From assembly GCA_020746105.1 (NCBI GenBank), contig CM036621.1:46038264-46102263 (forward strand): a DNA stretch of 64,000 bases, given 5' to 3'. Below the pieces are notes generated by a model, which saw nothing but the letters and a program-made list of their open reading frames with translations, was not told the DNA's origin and made no database searches. Below are positions 49,501 through 61,500 of this stretch, in pieces. Every line of letters starts with the position of its first letter. Position 1 is the first letter of the stretch. Source of the stretch: Trogon surrucura (taxonomy: Eukaryota > Chordata > Aves > Trogoniformes > Trogonidae). Made by a program: the position numbers and the translations under genes.

Positions 49501-52500
49501 CTCAACAAAAACAGAAACACTTTCAGGTTCAGGATGTCCACTCCAAAAGGCTGCTTGCCCCTACCGAATCTGACCACATCAGAATGCTTCATTCATGATA
49601 AAGCAAAAGTACCTGTATTTTCTGCCCTGTTTGTGATGAACAGGATTTCAGAGACCTGTGTATGAGGCTGCAGCAGTGAATTTTCAAACTACCTTGCTCC
49701 TGCTGTGAGCAGGGCCAGGCACAGCAAGTCTGCATCCAGCCCTGCTGTTGGTAGCTCCGTCTGACCAGCACATTGTGCTCACCGGTGCAAACCTTGCCAG
49801 GGTCTTTACTTACCGGGCGGCCCTCAGGTCCCCTGCGGCCTTTAGCTCCTTTGATGCCCCTGGGGCCAGGGGTTGGGTTCTGGAATGAAAAAAGAAACAA
49901 AATCCACAAATCTGTGTGTGTCAGGGTGCAGCACCTTCCCCTCCGGATGTCTGCCGAGCCCTGCTTAACACTGTTATCTGAGATTGCTTGTTGTACCCAA
50001 CAAGTTAGGACTTGAGAGGGTCAAGATGGACACCAGGAAAATCTCCCTCCACAAGACAGCGGTGCAGCACGGGTGCAACCATTGGTGTTATTTGGAAGCA
50101 TGCAAAAGCTTGCAGAGGTGATAGCCACCTCAACCTAACAGATCTGGAGGTTTGCCAGCCATAAGCTGCTGGACACAGACAAGAACATCTGGAAAGAGCT
50201 CCCCTTGCCATCAGACACTGCTCAGCAGCAAAGGGCACTTGCAGACTTACAAAGTCTGATGGGTTCTGACCCACAGGCAAGGTAGTATTAGAGACCGAAC
50301 CCAAAGCTTCTGCACCGTGTTCACAGAAAAAGATGATTTAGCTTAATACGTATCACTCACATCATTGCCAGGGTCTCCAGCTTCTCCTTCGTCACCTTTT
50401 GGACCGACGTAGCCTTTTGTTCCCTGAAAAATAGTACGGAATGGACAGCTTCACCATGCAGCTGGTGTAGAGGCTCTTGGAGCCAGACCACTGGCCACGG
50501 CAATTTCTGTTGCGTGTGTGAAGCAGCAGCACACTCACATTAATGCCAGGGTCACCTCTGTCTCCTGGCCGTCCCTGAGGATGAAGGAAAAAAAAGCATG
50601 TTAGGGCAGACAAGCAGAAATATCGGCCTCAAAGTTTCAAAGAAGCACAAAATACTTACCGGGGCGCCTGTGAATCCAGTTGTGCCGTTGCCAGGAGGAC
50701 CATCCTCCCCCTAGGAAGGGAGAGAGAAACATGTAAGGTAATGAAAAGCAGACTCCTTAGATAGCACAGCAGCAGGATCCAGTCCTCCTTGGACAGTTTA
50801 TCTCCACAGCAAAATGTCTGTGCAAAAAATATGTGACCGGTGGGTTGGACACTGGTGCAGGCAGGTAAAAAGACCATCTTACTTGTGTGTGACCTGCACA
50901 GCCACTGAGAGTGACACTGTCCCTTTCAAAGTCTGGGCATATGGTTGCAGGCTGAGAACAGACTGGGAAGTATATCCCAGCATATGGCTCTTTGAGCCTG
51001 TAGATACGATGCATATTCAAAAGCAAGCTGCTTGCAAATTTTCCCTGTATCTCTGCTGTATGCAAATGTAATTTATTTTCTCCTTAAGTTGGATCATGAC
51101 GTCTGGAACTAGCCTGTTGTACAGCCTTTCCATGCCGCATGCAACTCCTCCAAACAAATGCCACTCACCCTTTCTCCCATCAAGCCAGGGTCTCCAGGCA
51201 GCCCAGGTGCTCCAGGCAATCCTTTTGGGCCCTGGAAGGAGCAGAAGAAGCTGTCGAGCGTTGCGCACCATCCTTCATGCTGGGAAAACTATACCTTCTG
51301 AGGCAACCAGGTACCAACACAAGCTCATCAGGGAGGCATTTTACTTATACAAGAGAAATGCAAAGCCCACATCTGGGCTTAGGATTCAGCTTGACCCCTG
51401 CCCTGGGGATCAAACCTGCTGGCAGATTCAGGTGTCTGCCCTTGGAGAGCAGCTCCTCCAGCTTCTGTGATGGGAAGCCACATGACTTGTGGTGTAGCTA
51501 CACGCTCCCCATGAAATGGCCTCTGGGTAGTGGTGAAAAAGGTAGCCACAGCCTTAAAGACCCGTGAAAAAATGCCTTGATGTGTCTCTCAGGATGTTAG
51601 CACCTGAGTTTTAACATACAACATGTTTCAAAGACCCGAGGGATTTAGGAAGAGCCTTAACAGGCAGCAGCTCCTGGTCTTCCCTTCATTCCCTGCCCCT
51701 AGAATACTTGATGATGAAGCAGCACTGACCTCATTGCCACGAGGACCGTCGTCTCCCCTGTAGCCCTTGAGTCCTGGGGGTCCAACCTCACCCTAGGGAA
51801 ACACAAAGAGCTCTCGCAACAGGGATTTTCTCCTGGTCCTGCTCCTGCCCTGAAGGGCTAGTCCCTTCATTTTGTGATGGGATGGGTGGGGGCATCCACC
51901 TCATGCCTTGCACCCGTTAGTGAGTCACCTTGCAAGAAAGGACCTATTGATGGGACTTGATGCAGGTGAGGAGATGCTTCAGGAGCTGTTCATGGCTCTC
52001 ACCCTGTGCTCCCCTGCCTGTACAGGCTGCAGGTCCCCACACATCCTTATGCCCTGCTTTCTCTTCAAGACCCCACCAGAGGCAGTCCTGGCCAGATCCC
52101 TGCTGAGCATGAGCCAAACCAAGAAGCTTTCTGGGCCAAGGTGTGACGCTGCAGGCATGGATCGAACACCATGTGCTCTCACTGGCAGCCTGGCTGCGGG
52201 AGGGAGCAGCCTCTGAGCAGAGCCTCCAAGGCCCTTAAAGCCATCCCTCACCTCCACACCTCAGTCCACTAAGAGGGGACCTGGTGGAGAAGAGGACCAG
52301 GGAGGCAGGGATGGTGCTTTCTAGCAGTGAAGCACAGCTGGATTGCACAGTGGCATCTCATCAACTGTGACAGAGGTGCCCTTGGGTCAGAGAACAGTCC
52401 TTGGTGGAGCATATGACCCCGGATAACACAGACCTTGCTCCACAGAGACCCTCCCCACGCCTGGAGTCTCAGACAGGTCTGGGTCACAGCCAGGCTGGCA

Positions 52501-55500
52501 GAGGCCCTTCCATGGTTCCAGGGAGTTTTTGTCCTCAGGAGGCTGCAGAGCCCTGGCAGCATGTGCTGGAACAGACCAAAGCTGTCACTCTGCCACATTC
52601 CATCTGGGCAGCTGCCGCTTGCTCCGTCAGCTGCGAGGCTGGCCAGAGACAAGAAAGAAGGTGGAAGGAGATTTGTTTTCTCCTAGAGCTCCAACAGACA
52701 TCCAAGGGAGCACTTCCACCTTCTGCTCAGTGCCAGCAGCTCTTCTTAGGGTTTACTTGCCAGGAGGTTAGTAATGATGGAGGGCAATGACTGGGTAATG
52801 ATGCTCTCGCCCATTGGTCCAAATGCTTGAGTAAGGCAGCATCTGACGTGGAGCTGGGTGTGCAACCAGTACCCATGCGATGGAGATGGCAAAGGCAGGC
52901 AGACAGTGGGAGAGAATGATGGCTTGGCAGCTGGCCCCTCCGGCACCACTGCAGCAGGCATGCCAGTTCAAGACTCCTGACCCCTGAAATGCTCGCAGCA
53001 GTGCATGCCCAAGAGCTTCCTTCATATTTTCAGTGCATCAGCAGCACCTCTGAACTTTTTGGGAGCTGGCTTAGTGCAGTGGCTCAGCCTAGCCCAGCTT
53101 TGCAGCTGCTTTCTCACTACCTGAAAGCTAAGAGAACTGAAATTCTCTCCAGCTGTCATCTCTGCTCCTTTTCACGACAGCAGCTGTAAGAAGCTGATGC
53201 AAAACATCCATGCATGCTGCATGCACCCTTCTTCCAAGTAAGTGTGTACGTGTGGGTGCAGAGGACTTAAAACTACTCGGTGAAGTGCGGAGCAGTAAAC
53301 TACTCAAAGGCATGTGACCTTATTTCTGCACAAAAGCCCAAAAGAGAGAAAGTTGGGAAGGAGAGACAAGAACTCATGATCATTAACGTCAGCCCAAGTT
53401 GGATCCACAGTACCCTTGGCTCATGCTGACCATACATGTTCTCACTGTAGCACAGAGCACAAATCCCTCATGGCCCTGAAGGAGTTTATGAAGATGCAGG
53501 ATTTTGGGTTAGGAAATCTTTAGCAGTTCCCTGCCCACTGCCTTTCTGAGAGCCACAAGAACCACAGGACGAATGGGCACCATATCCGGGAAGAGAGAGG
53601 GACCACCAAACCTGGTCACAAGGATCAAGGGAAGAGCATGCTGACCTTTAGCTTCTCTGGGATAGAAAGAGGATGAAAGAGAGTCACAGGTTAGCAGGAG
53701 TCCTTTCTCCTTGCCAAGAGAAACACAACTGAAGAGCCAGAGTTTGCAGATAACATGGCTTGAAAAACACTTGTGTTTGCCAAAGCGCTACTCTTACCCA
53801 AGCCCAGTTATGCATTTATTTTTAATTTGGCCAACAAAAAGCATTCTTCCTCAGCTCATGGAAAAATGTCCTTGCTTTGCAACTGCTCTTGAAATTTCCC
53901 TGGAGTGATGGAGGCACTGGGACAGTCTCTGCTCTGAGGAGGCATTGAAGCTGCTTCTGTAATGCTTCCCTCTCTGACAGGGGTTTGACTGAAGTTCAGT
54001 GCTGGGGAGGGAAAACTCTTGTCCCACGGGCTCAGTGACAGCAGGGTAACTGTTTTATCTCCTTTCTCCTTATTGTCCCTACTACTGAAGGCTGGCTGGA
54101 GGCAGTATCTGTCCCAGCCTGGTTATACACCATGCTTGCACAGCTTCAGCTCCCAGGTTCACATCACATCTCCACCTTAACTCTGTCTTCTTCTGTGCAG
54201 TCCTCCTTCCTTGAAGAACCTAGAATGAGCCTCTACCACAGAGAGCAGCTCCAGTCCTTCACTGGTGTCAGACTGAGGAACCAGTCCATTGCATACACAC
54301 ATACAAAGAGTTGCCTTTCCACCAGGGCCACCTCCCAAAATGACACCTCTCACCGTGGCAGTGCCCAACAAGCTGGATGCTGCCAGATGGTCTTTGGTTA
54401 TGGCAGGAGCTGAGCTCAGCTACAGACAGCATGTTTTCGACAATTCTCAATTTCATGGTCTTCACTAGCAACACTTGGTTGGGCACAAAGGAGTTCAAAA
54501 GCCGTATCTTCTTTGACTGCATGCTGGTCTCCACGCTTCATCCCTTACCGAAGTTCTGCTCCATCAGTGTGGGAGCGTTTGTCTCAATACTCCCCTGTAT
54601 GCTGGGCTTTGTCAAAACTCTGACGGTATGAGTAGGAGAGGAGTTGTTCCACAGAGCCTCATCCAAGGGCGATGTCAAAGGATGATTGCACAGGTGCAAA
54701 GACCCTGCTGGCCATTGCAATCAGTGCTATTGCCACAAAGAATTAACCCAGCAACACCTTTAGACTCAGAGTTACTAGCTGGGAGCTGGGTAAGTCTTTG
54801 GGAAGAAAGAGTATTTAGTTGTGCAGGGGACAGAAGCCTTCCTTAGGCTGGAGGTAGCCAGCTCTGCTCTCCTGAAAGTCTGTGGGGTCTGAGATCTGTT
54901 GCTTAAGGCACACAAGGACAGTCAGACCACAGAGCAGGAGGGCCAGACCTTGCAGCAAGCACATTTGAGGAACCCTGGCTTTGTGACAGACTGTCTCTGC
55001 AGATGCCAAGGGTGTCAGGGACACTGCTGGGGCCCCATCAGGCTATCCTCATGGACACAAGATGTTTCATTGACTCCCTTGACTGAGGTGAGCCGTGTCT
55101 GGCCCCAGGCCTGAACATTTTGTGCGTTGCTGCAGCTTGCACTTGCCAGTTTCCAAATCTGTCAGATGTGTTGACATCTGTTTCCATGGGATTGGGAAAT
55201 GGCGTGGAGGTTGCTCTGTCCTCAGCCCAACAGCCAAGCCTCTGGCTTTTTAGCCCTGTTCATATTCTGGGTTCTCCTAGAAATCCCTGCCCCTCTTCAC
55301 CAGCCTTGCTACCTGGTCTGGAAGCTGCTGAGAACTTGCCCCAAGATGCTGTGGCATCAGTTAAGCCCCCATGCCCACTGTTGCCACTGCCCCAACCACT
55401 ACGACCTGGGATCCAGAAAGTAAATCCAAGCTCTTACCGGGTCGCCAGGTGGTCCGAGGGGTCCTTCCCGCCCTTGGTCACCAGGTGGTCCGGGTTCTCC

Positions 55501-58500
55501 CTGAAAACACACACAGAGGGCATGAGAAACTCAAAGATGGACAGATGTAGGGTGCAGAGGGTTCCGCGTGCAATGGGGAGCAGGGATGTAGCACTGATAG
55601 CACGTGCTGGGTAGAAATGCAATCATCCAAACAGTGAGGTTTTCGAGGCAGATTCAGGAGCTGGATAGGAAACTATCAAAGGTGTGAAGAGAGAAAGAGG
55701 CACTGGTGTGGCCACCTTGAAGCCAAAAGACCTAAGAGGAAGACCTTCTGAATGGTGAGAGTGCTTGCTTCTGGGTAGTATGTTTCAGCTCATTTTGTGC
55801 CAGAAAAGTAAATACCTGGAGAGATATATCTTGCAATGCTCTGCAGACTTAGCCCTGCCCCCAAAACCATGTGGTGGCTTTTCCCAGCCACAATCTGCAA
55901 CCATGGCTGCTTTTCCAGAGCAGCTGCTGCCCTGGGCAGTCTATGTGCCAAGGACCTGCTGTCCCCATGTACGGGCAGAGACTCTGGGCTAGCAGTCTTC
56001 TTCCTCAACCCTCTCTTCCTCCAGCATGCCATCCCTCTGGAGCCAAGGGGATTTGCAAGGGAGATGGGGAGGGCTCTCACTGCTGATGTTCCATCTCCTT
56101 TGCTAACAATCAGCACCCTGAGCCATGCTAGAGCTGTTTGCAAAGAAGTGACAGCCCAGGAGAGCCTGGAAAACCTGAGTCTGGGTGTTTCTACACGCCA
56201 ACAGCTCCAACAGAAGGAAATGCTCAAGGGCTGGACACAGCCCAGTTCCACTTTCACTTAACCAAGGTGGAGAGGGACAGCCCTCCACCAGCCCAGCAGA
56301 GCTGTGCCCCAGCAGGGCAGCGTGTCTGCCAGACCTGGGCTGGCTCTGGGGCACCTTCCCTATCTAGACCCATGGCAGAAGTGAGCAAGTCAGGGAGGCA
56401 AAAAGAGAGCCAAGAGGCATGGTCTCCATCCCTACAGCCCAAGGGCTTGCTGTAAGTTTCTGGCAATTTAGAGAAAAGCTTTCCCCTCTGCAAAGTAGAG
56501 CGTTACCCCTCCCAGGGCCGCATGAGTTAAGTGCAGAGCTTTGCACCTTGCAGTCAAGCCGCCCAGAGATCAGCCAGCACCAAATGTCTTTATGTGAGGT
56601 GCTGTTCTGCCTGCACCCTGGGGTGTGCAGCCCGCAGCCCGTGGGGAGGGGAGGTGTTTAGAATCTTCCCGTGACAGTCACACCTGACCTAAAATCTTGA
56701 GGAAAGCGGTTGAAAGCTTGGGAACCTAAAGCTGTTGCTTGCAAACTAGAACCCTCCAGACACCTAAGACAAACAGTAAATACAAAATGCAACTACCAAA
56801 GGGCCCTGAGCACCAGTGGAGACATTTCTGGCAAGGTTACGCAGCCTCGTGCTTGGACTAAAACTTGGAAGGAAGCAACCCATGGTCTGCTGAACAATTT
56901 AACTCCAGGACACTGGCGTGCTTTCATCTCCCTCGCACATCTGCCCCACACACCACAAGCATCTGCGGTGCGTCTCCCCAAGCGGTCAACAGGAAGGGGG
57001 AGGCTGCCAGAGCTGCCCCCTCCCCAGGAAAGACCCCTACCTCCCGCTCTCTGAGCTGGTGGTGGGTACTGGCTGTCCTCCCCGCAGGCACAGGGGAAGA
57101 GCGGTGAGGTGGTGGCCACTCAGCGGTGCCAGGAGGTGGCTGGCCACTCGCCGGGCTGCTGCTGCTGGACACTTTGGCTCCCACCACCTCCAGCCTGCTC
57201 AGCAGCACCCCTCGTCCCTTCTCGGTGTGCGTGGCGACTCCGCCGCTTACCACATGTTTGTCCTGGCCTGATGAGGGCTCCTGCCTGTCCCTCCCACGCT
57301 CACACTCGCTGACTCACCCCCAGCAGGAGGGAAAAATACTTTCCTAGTGACTCTCACCCAAAAGTGGAGGGAAGTTTGTTCCCGCTCCCATCTGCACCCA
57401 TGCGTGTTGCCCTTCCACTAATGGCACCTGTGCCCTCCTTCCTGAGCCACTGTGCAGCCCTTGAGCACCTGGAGGAGGACACCTTTCCCTTTTGCTCTCC
57501 ATCAGCTGATTTTGCTGACCCCCTTCTGCCCGCTCTTGGCTTTCTGGATGTGCTCTCCTCTGGGTTTTGGCTGCTTGGTTGTTAGCTGCCAGCATAAAGG
57601 GGTGATTGCTGGTTGTCAACAGTCCTCCCTGGGCTGGCAGATAAAGACGCTGAGCTTTCCTGCTGGCCTGCAGGCTGGTGGAGTTAGCCACCGGGCAACT
57701 ATTTCTAGTCCCTGGCTGCCAAGCACAGCCCATTTGCAAGCAGACACCGAAAGCTGCCCCACAGATGCAGTTACCGGCTCTCCTCTTGGCCCGCGGTCGC
57801 CAGGTGAGCCTGGGGGACCTCTTTCTCCATTGTTGCCCTGCAAGACGGTGGGAACACAGAATCAAGACCTGCTCTGAGCAGCAGTAAATCCATCCCTCAC
57901 TGCCCACCTCTGAGCAGGCTCACCCCCAGCCCTCCTCCTCCCCCTGGTACCAGCCCTTGTCTGTGCCCTCCTGGAGCACTGCTCTCGCTTACCCGTTCTC
58001 CGGGAGGACCATCGGCACCTGGAGCACCCTGCAGAGCAATGATGGAGTTGGTCAGATGGTGGGGATGGCCAGCAAACATGCACAGGGGACATCATGGGCA
58101 AAGGGCAGAGGACTCACCTCGTCGCCTGTCTCTCCTACTGGTCCAGGCTCACCTCTGTTTCCAGGTGCACCCTGCATGAACAAGCCACAGGGGTGCAAAC
58201 AAGACAAGTCATCAAGTTTTGGAGCAAAGCCCTGCATGCTTGTAGAGCTTTGGGTAAGCTCCACTTCAAAGCCAAGTTTGGCGTAGGAGACCTCTTCCTC
58301 TCACAGAGGGCAGAGGATGCTCACACAGGGCTGCATCACTCACCTTCTCTCCAGGGCTGCCAGGAATCCCCTGCCGGCCAGGTTTTCCATCATCCCCAGG
58401 CTCTCCCTTCACAAGGGCACAAGGCATCGTCAAGATTGCTTCCAGTGCCCAGCAGTGGATTCCGTCATGGCGCAGAGGCCATCAGAAGCCCCAGCGCCCC

Positions 58501-61500
58501 CCATGTTGGTTTCTGGAAGCTCCCCACCTCCAGCCGACTCCTCCCCACAACACCCTGCCCAGCGTGAGCCACCCTTTTGCAGCAGCCCCCCAGTATCTCA
58601 AGGATGCTCATGCCAGGCTTGCGGGCATGCGTCAATTTTGGGCACCCTGTGAGTCACACCAGCCAGATCTTACTGTCGGTGACAAGGAGCACCCTCAAGC
58701 ATAGGCTTGTCACCAAGTAGTGCAAGGGGGTCACCCCTCCTTCCGTGTGGGGCCGGACAGAGAGGCTCACCTTTCCTCCCTTGGGTCCGTAAGCACCAGG
58801 ATCTCCCTTTGGTCCAGGTGGGCCTTGAGCTCCCTGTTGGAAATAAAGGCAAAAATCACTGAAAATCAAGCTGATATCATTATCTGTGAGAAATCGGGCA
58901 TGGACTGTGTGCCGTGGCAGCCCGGTCCACAGCTCCCCAGCAGGGTGGACATGTTCTCAGGAGTGACTACCCTAGGGATGCCTGTGAGGTGCCATGCCTG
59001 GGATGAGCATTGCATGTCTACAGGTATATTTCCAAGTGGGACCACTCCCTCCCACAGCTCCCCTTCTTGAGGAGCTCTCGATTTCCATGCACCATCACGG
59101 CAGACCTGCTCTGCCAAATCATTCGTGTGCAAGGGGCACCAACGGGGTACGTACATCGAATCCAGGTGAGCCTTTGCAGCCAGGTAACCCGGGGTATCCA
59201 GCTTCACCCTGTTAGACAGACAAAGCAGAGTTCTCCATGAGTGGCCCCAGTGGAAGACCCCATCCATCATCCCAGTGCCCCTGAGAAGGACATCTCAGCC
59301 CTGTCGCCTCTGAAGGGACTGCGCCACGTGTGACACTGGCTTTGTTCCCAGATCCCACAGTAGCTTTGAAGAGGTGTCTGGGCAAAAGCCAGCATCCTCA
59401 GTCTAAGCCATGTGCTCCAAAGCCAGGATTTACCTTCATGCCATCAATGCCATCGATTCCACGCCTGCCCTTCTCACCCTGAAACAGAAAACAGGGACCA
59501 TGAAGATATGATTTCCAAAGACCCTTCTCCCCCCATCCATCAGGCAGAAGGAATAAAAGGTGCAAAAGCAGAGGCTGACCTTGGCTCCTTTGGCTCCTCT
59601 CGAGCCCTGCAAAGGGAAGGAGAGAGATGTTAGACCCCCATGCAGAGCAGATCCACCCCTCCACTGTGCTGCAGTCCCCATACCAGCTCAATTCAAGGGT
59701 CCAGGCATTCACTGTGCCCCTGCACAGCACCAATTCCCCCTGTTCTGCCCGGCTGTGCCCCCTGCATGGTGCTTGTCTGATCCCCAAGGCTGTGTCAGCT
59801 CGAAACTGGCTGATTCCATCGGATCCCTGCTCCTGGCACGGGCAGTGCTGATGGGAGGGATGGATGTGTGGGCACGTACCAGACCCCAACACCATGCAGC
59901 TGCAGGGGCAGCCCAGGGTAACCAAGCAGCGAGACACAGAGATCTCCCCACAACATCCTTGCTGTGCTCACCTTTTCTCCTCGACTTCCTTTGTCGCCCT
60001 AGACATGAAAGGAGAGAGAAAAAGGGGAGCATGAAAACACCGGCAGCACAAAGCATCTAGGAAGCATACCTGTGGCACTGCAGCCTCACATACCTTCATT
60101 CCTTGGTAGCCAACAGGTCCCATGTCTCCTGGTCTGCCCTAGAGGACAAAAACATGGTGTTATGGAGGCAGACACTGTCACCACCATCATCATGGGGTGG
60201 TTTCCCCCCAGGCTTTTGACATGGGGCTTGAGCCCCAGCATCCATATTCTCCCACAGGAGGCTCTTCCCTAAACACCCTTCTTGTTTCTCCAGTCTGGGA
60301 GCACAGGATCATTGGGGAAGGCACAGGAGACATGCCTTTAGACCCGTGATCTCCAGCCCTTTCTTTGGGTGAAGGAAACGGGGCGCTTGGGGACACATCA
60401 TCTGGGATGAAAGGGAAAGGCAGAAAATCCCCGTGAAGGAAAACTCTGTGTGTGTATGACATCAAGTTTCCAAATTGGGAGAGTACAAGCTGAGTAAGTG
60501 CACACTCACGTGTGTGGGAGAAATGCACCTCCCAAAAATAAGTGTACCTAGTAAAAAAAAAAAAATGGGAGGAGGAGGGAAACACTTTCCTCATGCAGTT
60601 AGCTTATTATTAACCAAAGCTTTCCCTGTAACACTGATGTGCTTGTTATGTCAGAGGACGCGGGAGGGAGCCCAGAGTCCACCCTTGGGCTGGCATACAT
60701 GAGTCAGAGATGTATCCTCCAGGAGGAACAGCTATTTTGGGTGAGGAACAAGGAAGCCTTGTAGCAACAGAGAAGGGGGCCAGGAGCCAATGCTTGGCAG
60801 GATGGCTGTGGAGGGAGACAGCTGGCCGTGACACCACTGACTACCCCATGGAAACAGGGTGATGCTGGTGAGGATGCCCCCAAGAGGTCTGGCCATAAGT
60901 GGCCAAAAAATAGCATTTCCACATTCACCAGGGCCAGTTCTTTACTTACTGGCTCTCCAGCTTCTCCTTTCTGGCCAGGAAGACCTGGCTTGCCTCTTTC
61001 TCCCTGCAACACAGGACAGAAATAAAGTTAGCACATCATCCCCAGGAGTTGAACGATGACCTGTTTAAGCAGGGAGGATGGTAGCAGCAATGCTCCCTAG
61101 ACCGGGGAGCAGATGATGACGACCACATGGGAGCACGGTGTGGGTCTTCACCCACTTCTCCACAGGGCAGCGGTGGGGTGCCTAGGACCTGCACCCTACT
61201 TGCTTCTGAGCATCACCAGTGAATCCATCCCACATTCCGGTCCCAAAAGCACAGTTGCAGTCGGTCCCTCACCTCATTGCCTGGGTCTCCAGGAGGTCCA
61301 GGAGGCCCTCGGGGAGGCTGCAGGAAAGAGGCATGAGTTAGACGAGCCACCAAAGCACAACCTGGGGCCATGGTGATGCGAGGGAAGGGGACGGGCGGTC
61401 TTAAAATCTTGACTCACCTGGCACTCGAAGGAGCAGCACTGCCCAGAGAGAAGGAGAAAACAACATTAGAGGCAGTGGGCAGCACCAGGGGAGCACCCCA

